From contig NZ_CP104011.1 of assembly GCF_025133575.1 (NCBI RefSeq), positions 2,294,001 through 2,358,000 on the forward strand: DNA of 64,000 bases. The letters are read 5' to 3'. Position 1 is the first letter of the stretch. Every line of letters starts with the position of its first letter. Positions 1-10,300 of the stretch are shown here, piece by piece. The translations under genes and the position numbers were made by a program. Under the pieces are notes generated by a model. That model made no database searches. It had not been told where the DNA came from and was given only the letters and a program-made list of their open reading frames with translations. Source of the stretch: Pseudomonas sp. GCEP-101 (GTDB lineage Bacteria > Pseudomonadota > Gammaproteobacteria > Pseudomonadales > Pseudomonadaceae).

Positions 1-568
1 AGGCGTGCCCGGCCTGGGCGGTGAGCAGGCTGAGGTTGACCCCCAGGCGCTCGGCCGCTGCGGACAGGCGCTGCTCGGCCGGCACCTCGAAGAGCACGGC
101 CGGGTCGGCAGGGCAGGTCAGCCAGGCGTTGTCGGCCAGCTCCGCTTCCAGCTGGCCGGCTTCCCAGCCGGCGTAGCCGAGGGTGATCAGGTGCTGCGCG
201 GGGCCGCTGCCGTCGGCGATGGCGAACAGCACGTCCTGGGAGGTGGACAGCGACAGCTCGCCCAGCTCCAGGGTGGCCTGGTAGCTGCGCCCGGCGGGGT
301 GCAGGACGAAGCCGCGGTCGGTCTGCACCGGCCCGCCGTTGTAGATGGTCATGCCCTGGCAGCGCACCGGTGGCAGTTCGTCCGGGCGCAGTTGCTCGAG
401 GACGTCGGCCAGGCTCAGGCCGCTGGGGCGATTGATGATCAGGCCCATGGCGCCCTGCTCGTTGTGTTCCACGAGGTAGGTGACCGTCTGGGCAAAGTTG
501 GCATCCGCCATGTGCGGCATGGCGATCAGGAAGTGGTGCTTGAGGTAGCTGGCGGCTGTGCTTTTCAT
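1..568 (-). CDS. algH: AlgH / YqgE family protein (UPF0301)
   Basis: The frame reads MKSTAASYLKHHFLIAMPHM and keeps the family blocks VTYLVEHNEQGAMGLIINRP and YNGGPVQTDRGFVLH. The 189 codons run to the window edge and end in LLTAQAGHA, which matches the usual AlgH C-terminus, so only the last two bases of the stop codon fall outside. The ATG at 568 is the only sensible start. The family is cytoplasmic and its molecular role is unresolved; the alginate-regulator name is historical. It sits downstream of tonB3 and gshB on the same strand, as in PAO1 (PA0405-PA0407). Confidence 0.93.
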   Translation of the reverse strand, partial: MKSTAASYLKHHFLIAMPHMADANFAQTVTYLVEHNEQGAMGLIINRPSGLSLADVLEQLRPDELPPVRCQGMTIYNGGPVQTDRGFVLHPAGRSYQATLELGELSLSTSQDVLFAIADGSGPAQHLITLGYAGWEAGQLEAELADNAWLTCPADPAVLFEVPAEQRLSAAAERLGVNLSLLTAQAGHA

Positions 569-642
569 GCCGGCTAGTTTCAGGCCTGGGGGCCAAAGGG
601 ACAAGACTTGAAAACGTCAGGGGACGTCTCTGGCGCGCAGGC

Positions 643-1536
643 TCAGTTGCTGGAGAGGCGGTCGCCGCGCTCGAAGCGCCAGGTGCGGATGATTTCCAGG
701 CGGTCGATGTCGTTCAGGTCGCCCGAGAAGGGCGCGAAGGGGGCGGCCAGGCGCACGATACGCTGGGCGGCCTGGTCGAGCAGGGGTTGGCCGGAGGATT
801 CCAGCACCTGCACCTCATAGAGGGAGCCGTCGCGGTTGATCGACACCAGCAGCCGCAGGCTGCCGTAGATGCGCTGGCGCCGGGCTTCGTCCGGGTAGTT
901 GAGGTTGCCGATGCGCTCGATCTTCTTGCGCCACTCTTCCTTATACCAGGCGCCCTTGTCGCGCATGGTCGAGGCGGCGCTCAGGCGGTGGATGCGCGGG
1001 CGCTTGGCGTAGGCCTGCTGCTCGCGGGCGAGGTCGGCTTCCAGGCTGGAGATTTCCGCCGAGAGCTGGCTGGAGTCGAACTGCGGCGCGGGCTTGGCGA
1101 CGGTCTCGGCCTTGGGCGTCTGCTGCTTGGTCTGCACCTTGTCCGGGCGCGGCGTGCGGGTGGCGACGGCGGCCTTGGGCGCTTCCGGGCTCTTGGCCTG
1201 GCGCGGGGTGGCGGGCGGGGAGACCTTCTTGACCTCGGTGTCCTGGAAGGGCGCCTGCTCGGTGGTCTTGGGAATCGCCTTGTGTTCCAGGGTACCGCTG
1301 CCCTGCTGGTTCATCTGGGCGAGGTAGTCGGCCTTCTCCGGCGCGTGCTCGCTCTTGAAGCTGGCCAGGGTGATTTCCAGCGTCTTGCTCAGCTGGCTGG
1401 GCGTGGGCATGGTGAAGCCCACCCCCAGCAGCACGGCCACGTGCAGGATGGCCGCCACGAACAGGGTGAAACCCAGACGGTCCGCCGGGCGTACGCCGGA
1501 GGACACGGGGAAGTCTTGGTGGGTTGCAGCGTTCAT
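643..1536 (-). CDS. tonB3: TonB-type energy transducer, TonB3-like
   Basis: This 297-residue protein has one N-terminal membrane anchor (about residues 21-41), a long Lys/Pro/Ala/Gln-rich periplasmic linker, and a C-terminal TonB domain beginning near YPDEARRQRIYGSLRLLV and ending with TWRFERGD. The family couples inner-membrane proton-motive force to outer-membrane machines. In P. aeruginosa the gene at this position (PA0406, tonB3) was reported to be needed for twitching motility, which fits its place beside pilG. I chose the ATG at 1536 over a GTG at 1548; neither has a strong ribosome-binding site. ExbB/ExbD partners are not in the window. The link to twitching is inferred from orthology. 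Confidence 0.88.
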   Translation of the reverse strand: MNAATHQDFPVSSGVRPADRLGFTLFVAAILHVAVLLGVGFTMPTPSQLSKTLEITLASFKSEHAPEKADYLAQMNQQGSGTLEHKAIPKTTEQAPFQDTEVKKVSPPATPRQAKSPEAPKAAVATRTPRPDKVQTKQQTPKAETVAKPAPQFDSSQLSAEISSLEADLAREQQAYAKRPRIHRLSAASTMRDKGAWYKEEWRKKIERIGNLNYPDEARRQRIYGSLRLLVSINRDGSLYEVQVLESSGQPLLDQAAQRIVRLAAPFAPFSGDLNDIDRLEIIRTWRFERGDRLSSN

Positions 1537-1592
1537 TGCGGATCGCACGGGCCAGGGTGGGGCGGAAGTCTGCCGACGAGGCTTATAAAAGT

Positions 1593-2555
1593 CTATGACG
1601 CACTGCGCGCCTTGAGCTTTTCATCGATGACTGCCATCAACCTCTCACCGATGCGCGTGTCGTAGGCCGCATCGATCTCGCGGATGCAGGTCGGGCTGGT
1701 GACGTTGATCTCGGTGAGGTTCTCGCCGATCACGTCCAGGCCGACGAACAGCAGGCCGCGCTTGCGCAGTTCCGGGCCGACCTGCGCGGCGATCCAGCGG
1801 TCGCGCTCGGTCAGCGGCTGGGCCACGCCGCGGCCGCCGGCGGCCAGGTTGCCGCGGGTCTCGCCCTGGGCGGGGATGCGCGCCAGGCAGTATTCCACCG
1901 GCTCGCCGTCGATCATCAGGATGCGCTTGTCGCCGTCCTTGATGGCCGGCAGGTAGCGCTGCGCCATGACCTGTTCCTGGCCGTGGCGGGTCAGCGTCTC
2001 GAGGATCACCGAGAGGTTAGGGTCGCCTTCGCGGTGGCGGAAGATCATCGATCCGCCCATGCCATCCAGGGGTTTGAGAATGATGTCACGATGCTGTGAT
2101 GCAAACTCGCGCAAAATGTCGGACCGGCGGCTCACCACCGTCGGCGGCGCACATTGCGGGAACAGCGTGGCAAAGTACTTCTCGTTGCAGTCACGCAGGC
2201 TCTGCGGCTTGTTGACCACCAGCGTGCCGGCGCTCTCGGCCTGTTCCAGCAGGTAGGTGGAGTAGACGAATTCGTTGTCGAAGGGCGGGTCCTTGCGCAT
2301 CAGGATCACGTCCAGGTCCGACAGCGGCTGGTCGACTTCCTCTTCCAGTTCGAACCAGTGGGCGGGATCGTAGAAGACCTTGAGCGGACGCATGCGGCCG
2401 CGGGCGACGTTCTCCTTCTGGTACAGGTCCTGCTGTTCCATATAGAAGAGCTGCCAGCCACGGGCCTGGGCGGCGAGCAGCATGGCCAGGGAGCTGTCCT
2501 TCTTGAAACTGATCTGCGCGATGGGGTCCATCACGATCCCGAGGCGTACGCTCAT
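1593..2555 (-). CDS. gshB: Glutathione synthetase
   Basis: This 320-residue ATP-grasp enzyme joins glycine to gamma-glutamylcysteine, the second step of glutathione synthesis in the cytoplasm. Visible signatures are the opening RLGIVMDPIAQISFKKDSS, the ATP-binding loop LKPLDGMGGSMIFR, the glycine-rich GETRGNLAAGGRG and the metal/substrate segment EINVTSPTC. The length is normal. The start at 2555 follows an AGGAGG ribosome-binding site, which rules out upstream in-frame starts. It is divergent from pilG; the 282 bp between them hold a tandem direct repeat described separately. Confidence 0.97.
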   Translation of the reverse strand: MSVRLGIVMDPIAQISFKKDSSLAMLLAAQARGWQLFYMEQQDLYQKENVARGRMRPLKVFYDPAHWFELEEEVDQPLSDLDVILMRKDPPFDNEFVYSTYLLEQAESAGTLVVNKPQSLRDCNEKYFATLFPQCAPPTVVSRRSDILREFASQHRDIILKPLDGMGGSMIFRHREGDPNLSVILETLTRHGQEQVMAQRYLPAIKDGDKRILMIDGEPVEYCLARIPAQGETRGNLAAGGRGVAQPLTERDRWIAAQVGPELRKRGLLFVGLDVIGENLTEINVTSPTCIREIDAAYDTRIGERLMAVIDEKLKARSAS

Positions 2556-2710
2556 GGGATGTCCTCCTGGGAGAAATCGGTGGGCTTGGGGCTGCGGCAT
2601 CACACCGCGCCGCAAAGGCTGAAAATGGACGCTCAGGGTGGCGCTGGATGTGCGCTCGGTCAAGGAAAAAGCCTGCGTGTTCCGGGTCTTATGGCCTGAA
2701 TTTGCTGGGC

Positions 2711-2753
2711 GTGGTAAAGATTCTGACGATTGTGGTAAAAGGTTCCCACGATT
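2711..2753. repeat. Tandem direct repeat upstream of pilG
   Basis: Two adjacent copies of a 21-22 bp unit, GTGGTAAA-(7-8 nt)-ACGATT, lie head to tail about 85 bp before the pilG start. A period of about two helical turns suggests side-by-side protein sites. The regulator is not identified. Confidence 0.6.
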
Positions 2754-2837
2754 GGGTCGCAGCCCGACGGTGGCAGGGCGCTAGCGCACTGAAATAAAAA
2801 GCGGAAAAAACGACTCACCGAGATGGTAAGGGCGAAC

Positions 2838-3245
2838 ATGGAACAGCATTCCGACGGTTTGAAAGTAATGGTGATCGACGATTCCAAGACGATTCGTCGC
2901 ACGGCTGAAACCCTGCTGAAGAAAGTCGGCTGCGATGTCATCACAGCCATCGACGGCTTCGACGCGTTGGCCAAAATCGCCGATACCCATCCCAGCATCA
3001 TCTTTGTCGATATCATGATGCCGCGCCTGGATGGCTATCAGACCTGCGCCCTGATCAAGAACAACAGTGCCTTCAAATCCACGCCGGTGATCATGCTGTC
3101 CTCCAAGGACGGTCTGTTCGACAAGGCCAAGGGTCGCATCGTCGGTTCCGATCAGTACCTCACCAAGCCCTTCAGCAAGGAAGAACTGCTCGGCGCGATC
3201 AAGACCCATGTGCCCGACTTCACCCCGGTGGAGCACGCTTCCTGA
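2838..3245 (+). CDS. pilG: Type IV pilus response regulator PilG
   Basis: This 135-residue protein is a single receiver domain without an output domain. The acidic pocket (D14-D15), phospho-acceptor D58 in FVDIMMPRLDG and conserved K110 in QYLTKPF are all present. PilG accepts phosphate from ChpA and promotes pilus extension and cAMP signalling in P. aeruginosa; it acts at the cell pole. I chose the ATG at 2838 (MEQHSDGLKV), which matches the PAO1 protein, over an in-frame ATG five codons upstream. It is the first gene of the pilGHIJK-chpABCDE run. Confidence 0.97.
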   Translation: MEQHSDGLKVMVIDDSKTIRRTAETLLKKVGCDVITAIDGFDALAKIADTHPSIIFVDIMMPRLDGYQTCALIKNNSAFKSTPVIMLSSKDGLFDKAKGRIVGSDQYLTKPFSKEELLGAIKTHVPDFTPVEHAS

Positions 3246-3290
3246 AGTCCGGCCCAGCGCCGGTGACGCCTATTCCGTATGGGGACCACA

Positions 3291-3656
3291 ATGGCTCGAA
3301 TTCTGATTGTTGATGACTCGCCGACCGAGATGTACAAGCTGACCGCGATGCTGGAGAAGCACTCGCACCAGGTACTCAAGGCCGAGAACGGCGCCGATGG
3401 CGTGGCCCTGGCGCGCCAGGAAAAGCCCGACGTCGTCCTGATGGACATCGTCATGCCCGGCCTGAACGGCTTCCAGGCGACCCGTCAGCTGTCCAAGGAC
3501 CCGGAAACCAGCGCGATTCCGGTGATCATCGTCACCACCAAGGACCAGGAGACCGACAAGGTCTGGGGCAAGCGCCAGGGCGCTCGCGACTACCTGACCA
3601 AGCCGGTGGACGAGGAAACGCTGCTCAAGACCATCAATTCGGTGCTCGCCGGCTGA
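3291..3656 (+). CDS. pilH: Type IV pilus response regulator PilH
   Basis: This 121-residue single receiver domain has D52 in VVLMDIVMPGLNG as phospho-acceptor and K104 in DYLTKPVDEE. In P. aeruginosa PilH opposes PilG, favouring retraction or acting as a phosphate sink for ChpA. The start is the ATG of MARILIVDDSP, 45 bp after pilG. No internal promoter or terminator was noticed in the gap. Confidence 0.97.
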   Translation: MARILIVDDSPTEMYKLTAMLEKHSHQVLKAENGADGVALARQEKPDVVLMDIVMPGLNGFQATRQLSKDPETSAIPVIIVTTKDQETDKVWGKRQGARDYLTKPVDEETLLKTINSVLAG

Positions 3657-3709
3657 TTCAGCCGTCTGTGCACACCTGAACATAATTATTAGAGAAGGCC
3701 AGGGCCGGC

Positions 3710-4246
3710 ATGGCGGAAGTCAAGAGTCCTTTCGAGGTTCTCGTCCAGATCGATCAGCGCTGTCGGCAGCTGGCGGCGGGTCTGCCCGCCCAGCGCGAGA
3801 TGGTGCAGAGCTGGAACGGCATCGGCTTTCGCATGGCTGGGCGCCTGTTCGTGGCGCCCATGGGGGAGGTCGGCGAGGTTCTTCACGAGCCGCGCTACAC
3901 ACTGCTGCCCGGCGTCCGTGACTGGGTGAAGGGGGTCGCCAACGTGCGCGGCCGCCTGTTGCCGATCATGGACCTGTGCGGTTTCCTCGGTGCGGAGCTT
4001 TCGCCTCTGCGCAAACAGCGGCGCGTGCTCGTCGTGGAACACCAGGAAGTCTTCGCCGGCCTCATCGTGGATGAGGTGTTCGGCATGCAGCACTTCCCGG
4101 TGGACACCTTCTCCGAGCAGTTGCCGCCGCTGGAAGCGGTCCTGCAGCCCTTTATCCATGGCGTCTTCCACCGGGAGCAACCCTGGCTCGTGTTCAGCCC
4201 GCATGCGCTGGCTCAGCACCCCGGGTTCCTGGACGTCGCCAGCTAG
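3710..4246 (+). CDS. pilI: CheW-like adaptor PilI
   Basis: This 178-residue CheW-fold adaptor would couple the receptor PilJ to the kinase ChpA at the pole. CheW hallmarks include [14 protein letters not shown] and the C-terminal [13 protein letters not shown]. The start at 3710 ([11 protein letters not shown]) lies 53 bp after pilH. ChpC, encoded further down, is a second CheW-like protein of the same pathway. Confidence 0.95.
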   Translation: MAEVKSPFEVLVQIDQRCRQLAAGLPAQREMVQSWNGIGFRMAGRLFVAPMGEVGEVLHEPRYTLLPGVRDWVKGVANVRGRLLPIMDLCGFLGAELSPLRKQRRVLVVEHQEVFAGLIVDEVFGMQHFPVDTFSEQLPPLEAVLQPFIHGVFHREQPWLVFSPHALAQHPGFLDVAS

Positions 4247-4329
4247 AGTTTGACCGGTTGGGCCGGCTCGCCGGCCCTTGTTGTGACATGGAAACCGTAA
4301 ATCGTGGTGGGTCCAGGCGGGGGCCGAAT

Positions 4330-6378
4330 ATGAAAAATATAAAGGCAGGCAGTCTTTTCTCGGGTGCGCGCAGCAGCTCGCTGATCCTCGGACTCTTCGT
4401 GGTCCTGATCGTGGCGATCGTCCTGCTGTTCGCCAACTTCGCTTACCTCAACACCCAGGCGAACCACGACAAGCAGTACATCGGCCACGCCGGCGAACTG
4501 CGCGTGCTGTCCCAGCGTATCGCCAAGAACGCCACGGAAGCCGCCGCGGGCAAGGCAGAGGCGTTCAAGCTGCTCAAGGAAGCGCGCAACGACTTCGAGA
4601 AGCGCTGGAACATCCTCACCAAGGGTGACGAGAGCACCGGCCTGCCGCCGAGCCCGGATTCGGTACAGCCGCAGATGGCGGACGTGCAGAAGGACTGGGA
4701 CACCCTGCGCAAGAACGCCGACTCCATCCTCGCCAGCGAACAGACCGTACTGTCCCTACACCAGGTGGCCGCGACCCTCGCCGAGACCATCCCGCAGCTG
4801 CAGGTGGAGTACGAGGAAGTCGTCGACATCCTGCTGGAAAACGGCGCCCCGGCCGACCAGGTCGCGGTTGCCCAGCGCCAGTCGCTGCTGGCCGAACGTA
4901 TCCTCGGCTCGGTGAACAAGGTGCTCGCCGGCGACGAGAACTCCGTGCAGGCCGCCGACAGCTTCGGCCGTGACGCCAGCCTCTTCGGCCGCGTACTCAA
5001 GGGCATGAAGGAAGGCAACGCGGCGATGAGCATCTCCAAGGTGACCAACGCCGAAGCGGTGGACCGCCTCAACGAGATCGCCGAACTCTTCGAATTCGTT
5101 TCCGGCTCGGTGGACGAGATCCTCGAGACCTCGCCGGAACTGTTCCAGGTCCGTGAAGCCGCCAACACCATCTTCGGTGGCTCCCAGACCCTGCTGGACA
5201 AGGCCTCCAACCTCGCCGCCGGCTTCGAGAACCTGGCCGAAGGCCGTGTGTTCAACCAGGTCGCCAGCGCCGCGCTGGGTATCCTCGCCCTGGGCGCGAT
5301 CATCCTCATCGGCCTGGTGATGGTGCGTGAAACCAACCGCCGGCTGGCCGAGACCGCCGAGAAGAACGAACGTAACCAGGCGGCGATTCTGCGACTGCTC
5401 GACGAAATCGCCGACCTCGCCGACGGTGACCTGACGGTGGCCGCGACGGTAACCGAGGACTTCACCGGTGCGATCGCGGACTCCATCAACTACTCCATCG
5501 ACCAGCTCCGCGAGCTGGTGGAAACCATCAACCTGACCGCCGTGCAGGTGGCCGCCGCCGCCCAGGAAACCCAGGCCACCGCCATGCACCTGGCCGAGGC
5601 GTCCGAGCACCAGGCCCAGGAAATCGCCGGCGCCTCCGCCGCGATCAACGAAATGGCCGTGTCCATTGACCAGGTATCGGCGAACGCCTCCGAGTCCTCG
5701 GCGGTAGCGGAACGTTCCGTAGCCATCGCCAACAAGGGCAACGAAGTGGTGCACAACACCATCACCGGCATGGACAACATCCGCGAGCAGATCCAGGACA
5801 CCTCCAAGCGGATCAAGCGCCTGGGCGAATCGTCCCAGGAGATCGGTGACATCGTGAGCCTGATCAACGACATCGCCGACCAGACCAACATCCTCGCCCT
5901 GAACGCCGCGATCCAGGCGTCCATGGCGGGCGACGCAGGCCGCGGCTTCGCCGTGGTAGCGGACGAAGTACAGCGCCTGGCGGAACGTTCCTCCGCCGCG
6001 ACCAAGCAGATCGAGGCGCTGGTGAAGACCATTCAGACCGACACCAACGAAGCGGTGATCTCGATGGAACAGACCACCTCCGAGGTGGTGCGCGGTGCGC
6101 GCCTGGCGCAGGACGCCGGTGTGTCCCTGGAAGAGATCGAGAAGGTATCCAAGACCCTGGCGGCGCTGATCCAGAACATCTCCAACGCCGCCCGTCAGCA
6201 GGCCTCCTCTGCCGGCCACATTTCCAACACCATGAACGTGATCCAGGAGATCACCTCGCAGACCTCCGCCGGTACCACCGCCACCGCGCGCAGCATTGGT
6301 AACCTGGCCAAGATGGCCGGCGAGATGCGCCACTCCGTATCCGGCTTCAAACTGCCGGACACCGCCGAACAGGCCTGA
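4330..6378 (+). CDS. pilJ: Pilus chemoreceptor PilJ (methyl-accepting protein)
   Basis: This 682-residue receptor has an N-terminal transmembrane helix (about 16-40), a periplasmic helical sensor, a second helix (about 310-333), a HAMP-like region, and a C-terminal signalling domain. The hairpin tip reads [20 protein letters not shown], where most MCPs have IEAARAGE. PilJ feeds surface or pilus signals to ChpA. The ATG at 4330 gives the PAO1 length; three upstream in-frame codons would add 24 residues before the membrane helix and are unlikely. Confidence 0.96.
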   Translation: MKNIKAGSLFSGARSSSLILGLFVVLIVAIVLLFANFAYLNTQANHDKQYIGHAGELRVLSQRIAKNATEAAAGKAEAFKLLKEARNDFEKRWNILTKGDESTGLPPSPDSVQPQMADVQKDWDTLRKNADSILASEQTVLSLHQVAATLAETIPQLQVEYEEVVDILLENGAPADQVAVAQRQSLLAERILGSVNKVLAGDENSVQAADSFGRDASLFGRVLKGMKEGNAAMSISKVTNAEAVDRLNEIAELFEFVSGSVDEILETSPELFQVREAANTIFGGSQTLLDKASNLAAGFENLAEGRVFNQVASAALGILALGAIILIGLVMVRETNRRLAETAEKNERNQAAILRLLDEIADLADGDLTVAATVTEDFTGAIADSINYSIDQLRELVETINLTAVQVAAAAQETQATAMHLAEASEHQAQEIAGASAAINEMAVSIDQVSANASESSAVAERSVAIANKGNEVVHNTITGMDNIREQIQDTSKRIKRLGESSQEIGDIVSLINDIADQTNILALNAAIQASMAGDAGRGFAVVADEVQRLAERSSAATKQIEALVKTIQTDTNEAVISMEQTTSEVVRGARLAQDAGVSLEEIEKVSKTLAALIQNISNAARQQASSAGHISNTMNVIQEITSQTSAGTTATARSIGNLAKMAGEMRHSVSGFKLPDTAEQA

Positions 6379-6440
6379 GCAGAGGAGGTGCGCGGCTCCT
6401 GACCGGGTAGCGCACGACAATCTTGAGCGAGGGGCGCGAC

Positions 6441-7304
6441 ATGCAGGCAAGTGGCGTCTGGTCGTTGCAGCCGTTGGCCGACATGTCGGCCGCGGACTTC
6501 CGCGACTGGCAGGCACTGTTGGAAGACCGGACCGGCGTCGTCGTCAACGAACAGCGCCGCGCCTTCCTGCAGACCAGCCTGGGCGCGCGGATGCGCGAAC
6601 TGGGCATCGCCGACTATGGCACCTACTACCGCCAGGTCACCGATGGCCCGCGCGGCGCCGTCGAGTGGTCGAACCTGCTGGACCGCCTCACCGTCCAGGA
6701 AACCCGTTTCTTTCGCCACAAGGCCTCCTTCGAGGTGCTGGAGCGTTACCTGCGCCAGCGTCTGGAACAGGTCGGCCCGAGCCGGCCGCTGGCCCTGTGG
6801 AGCGTCGGCTGTTCCAGCGGCGAGGAGCCTTACTCCCTCGCCATGGTGGCCGCCAAGGTACTCGACGACGCAGGTCTTGCGCCGCTGTTCGGCGTGACCG
6901 GCACCGACATCAGCCTCAATGCCCTGAACCGGGCGCGCGAGGCGAGCTATGCGGCACGCAAGCTGGACGATATCGACCCGGAACTGGCCACGCGCTATTT
7001 CAGCGCGCAGGATGACGGTCGATACCGTGTGATACCCGATCTCGCCGCGCGCGTGTGTTGCGCAAGGCTGAATGTGCTGGAACTGGCCAAGGCGCCAATG
7101 TCCGGCATGGACGTGATTTTTTGCCAGAACCTGCTGATCTATTTCCGCCGCTGGCGGCGGCGGGACATCCTCAATCGCCTGGCCGAGCGCCTGGCGCCGG
7201 GGGGACTGCTGGTGATCGGAGTGGGCGAGGTCGCCGATTGGCACCACCCGCTGCTCGAACCGGTCGCCGATGAGCGCGTTCTGGCCTTTACCCGGAAGGG
7301 ATGA
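6441..7304 (+). CDS. pilK: CheR-type methyltransferase PilK
   Basis: This roughly 287-residue SAM-dependent methyltransferase would methylate glutamates of PilJ. Visible features are ETRFFRHKASFE, the SAM loop SVGCSSGEEPYSLAM (about 119-133), GTDISLNALNRAR and the CheR-like motif DVIFCQNLLIYF. The ATG at 6441 has an AGGGG ribosome-binding site; a TTG at 6423 is a possible earlier start. It lies between pilJ and chpA. In P. aeruginosa pilK is dispensable for twitching. Confidence 0.93.
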   Translation: MQASGVWSLQPLADMSAADFRDWQALLEDRTGVVVNEQRRAFLQTSLGARMRELGIADYGTYYRQVTDGPRGAVEWSNLLDRLTVQETRFFRHKASFEVLERYLRQRLEQVGPSRPLALWSVGCSSGEEPYSLAMVAAKVLDDAGLAPLFGVTGTDISLNALNRAREASYAARKLDDIDPELATRYFSAQDDGRYRVIPDLAARVCCARLNVLELAKAPMSGMDVIFCQNLLIYFRRWRRRDILNRLAERLAPGGLLVIGVGEVADWHHPLLEPVADERVLAFTRKG

Positions 7305-7328
7305 CACAGACACATGAGTGGAGTGGCT

Positions 7329-10300
7329 ATGGGTGATCGGCACGATTATGTCGCCCTGGAATGGGTAAAAGGCGAGATTGCCGAAACGCTCAAGCAGGCG
7401 CGGCAAGCCCTCGAATCCTACGTCGAGAATCCCCAGGACCCGACGCGGATGGGCTTTTGCCTGGCCTATATCCACCAGGTGCGCGGCACCCTGCAGATGG
7501 TGGAGTTCTACGGCGCGGCGCTGCTCGCCGAAGAAATGGAATACCTGACCCAGGCCCTGATCGACGGCAAGGTGGCCAGCCAGAGCGAAGCGCTGGAAGT
7601 GCTGATGCAGGCCATCCTGCAGTTGCCGGCGTACCTGGAACGCATCCAGAGTGCCCGCCGCGACCTGCCGATGGTCGTGCTGCCGCTGCTCAACGACCTG
7701 CGCACCGCCCGCGGCGAGAAGCTGCTATCGGAAACCAGCCTGTTCTCCCCCGACCTGTCCCAGCAGTCCCCGGTGCTGCCGGTGGACGCCCTGGCGCGCC
7801 TGCGCACCGCCGAACTGCCGGCGCTGCTGCGCAAGCTGCGGCAGATGCTGCAGGTCGCCCTGGTCGGCGTCATCCGCAACCAGGACCTGCCGACCAACCT
7901 GGGCTACCTGGCGCGCGTCTTCGCCCGCCTGGAGTCCCTGTGCAAGGACGCCCCGCTGGGCCGCCTGTGGGTGATCGCCTCGGCGATGATCGAAGGCCTG
8001 GCCAACGGCAGCATCGCCAACGGCACCTCCGTGCGTAACCTGCTGCGCCAGGTCGACCGCGAATTCAAGCGCCTGGTCGACCAGGGCGCCGACGCCATGA
8101 ACCAGCCGGCGCCGGACGAACTGATCAAGAACCTGCTGTTCTACGTGGCCAAGGCCTCCGACCAGTCCCCGCGCGTTCGCGCCGTGAAGGACGAATACCG
8201 CCTCGATGACGCCCTGCCGGGCGCCGCGCTGGTGGACGAGGAGCGTGCCCGTCTCGCCGGCCCCGACCGCGACGCCATGCGCTCGGTCGTCGGCGCGCTG
8301 TGCGAGGAGCTGGTGCGGGTCAAGGACAGCCTCGACCTCTTCGTGCGCAGCGACCGCAGCGGTGTGAACGAGCTGGGCAGCCTGCTGGCGCCGCTCAAGC
8401 AGATCGCCGATACCCTCGCCGTGCTGGGCTTCGGCCAGCCGCGCAAGGTCATCCTCGACCAGATCGAGGTGGTCAGCGCGCTCGCCCGTGGCCAGCGCCA
8501 GCCTAACGACGCCACGCTGATGGATGTCGCCGGTGCGCTGCTGTATGTCGAGGCCACCCTGGCCGGCATGGTCGGCCCGAGCGAGGAGCCGGGCAGCGAA
8601 GAGAATGTGCTGCCGACCACCGACGTCGAGCAGATCCACCAGGTGGTGATCAAGGAAGCGCGCAACGGCCTGGAGCTGGCCAAGGACGCGATCATCGAGT
8701 TCATCGCCTCGCAATGGAACCACGAGCACCTGGCCCGCGTGCCGGAGCTGCTGACGCAGGTTCGCGGCGGCCTGGCGATGATCTCCCAGGAACGTGCGGC
8801 GAAACTGCTGGAAAACTGCAACCGCTACATCCAGGAACAACTGCTGGTGCGCCAGGCCGTGCCGGACTGGCACAGCCTGGACACCCTGGCCGACGCCATC
8901 ACCAGCGTCGAGTACTACCTCGAGCGCCTGTCCGAGGACCACAACACCCAGGGCGACATGATCCTCGACGTCGCCGAGGAGAGTCTGGACAGCCTGGGCT
9001 ACTCGCTCACGCCGCGCCCGTCGATCCTCGACGCCCCGCCGCCAGCCCATGTGCCGGCGCCGCTGGACAATCCGCTGGACGAAATCGACGTGCTGGCCGC
9101 CGAGCCGCTGGCCGAGCCGACCGAAGCGGTGCCGGTGGATGACGTCCCGGCACTGGCCGCGCCGGTGGAAATCGCCGACAGCTTCGAGCCGGTCAGCCTG
9201 GACGCGGCGCCGTTCGACGAGCCGTCGTTCGACGTGCCGGCCGAGCCGGTTGTCGTGGAGCAGGAGGCGTTAGCCGACGCGTCGCCGTTCGAACTCGCCG
9301 ACCTCGACACGCCGCCCACGGCCGAGGAAAGTGCAGACAGCTTCACCTTCGAATCCCTGGAGCCGGTCGTCGAGCCGGCGAAGGCGGACGAGTCCGCGTT
9401 GCCGGCCGATTTCGACCTTGCCGGCGAGCCAGGCACCCTGCCTGCCGGCGAAGCCGAACCGACCTTCACCTTCGAGCCCCTGGCGCTGGACGCCGGCGTG
9501 CCGGCGGCAGAGCCCAGCGCCGACCTGGGCGCCTGGACCCTGGACGAGGGCGAGCCCCTGGCCGCCGCGCCGGTTGCGACCCTGGAGCCGGAGAGCCTCA
9601 GCTGGGACATCGAGCTGGAGCCGGCCGCCCCGATCACCGACACCACCCTGGCCGACGAAGGCTGGGCGCTGGACGACAGCCACAAGGCCGAGAGCATCGA
9701 CTTCAGCCTCGAAACGCTGGACGAGACGCCCGCCCCCTCGCAGCCCGCCGAACTGAGCTGGAGCCTGGACGATGCCGCGCCGCTGGCCGAAGTGCCGCCC
9801 GCTGCGGCGGTGACGGAAGACCTCGCCAGCCTGCCGTCGCTGGAGGCCACGCCGGCCCCGCTGGACGAGCTGAGCTGGGACATGGAAACCCTTGCCCCGG
9901 CGGACGACAAGACCGCCGAGGAAGACTGGTTCAGCATCGACCTCAGCCAGCCGGCCGCCGAAACGCCGGCGCCGTCGCTGAAACTGGATGAACACTTCGC
10001 CAGCCTCGAAGCCGCGCCGCTGGTGACGCTGGAAACCCTGGACGACCTGAGCCTGGATGCGCAGCCGGACAGCCTCGAGCTGCCCACCCCGGACGCCGCG
10101 CTGGTCAGCGACGACAACTGGACCCTGGGCGAGCTGAGCGAGCCGACCGTGCTGGATGCGGGCGTCGACCTCAGCCTCGACGCCCCGCTGCACCTGGAGC
10201 CGCTGGAACCGCTGGAACCGCTGAGCGACGCTGAGGCGCCGAGCCTGCAGGCCGAGGCATGGAGCGACGCGAACATCGCCGATCTCGACCTGCCGGAGGT

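Noticed and set aside
6423..6440. TTG start for pilK
   Set aside because: The ATG at 6441 has a better-placed ribosome-binding site; the earlier codon cannot be fully excluded.
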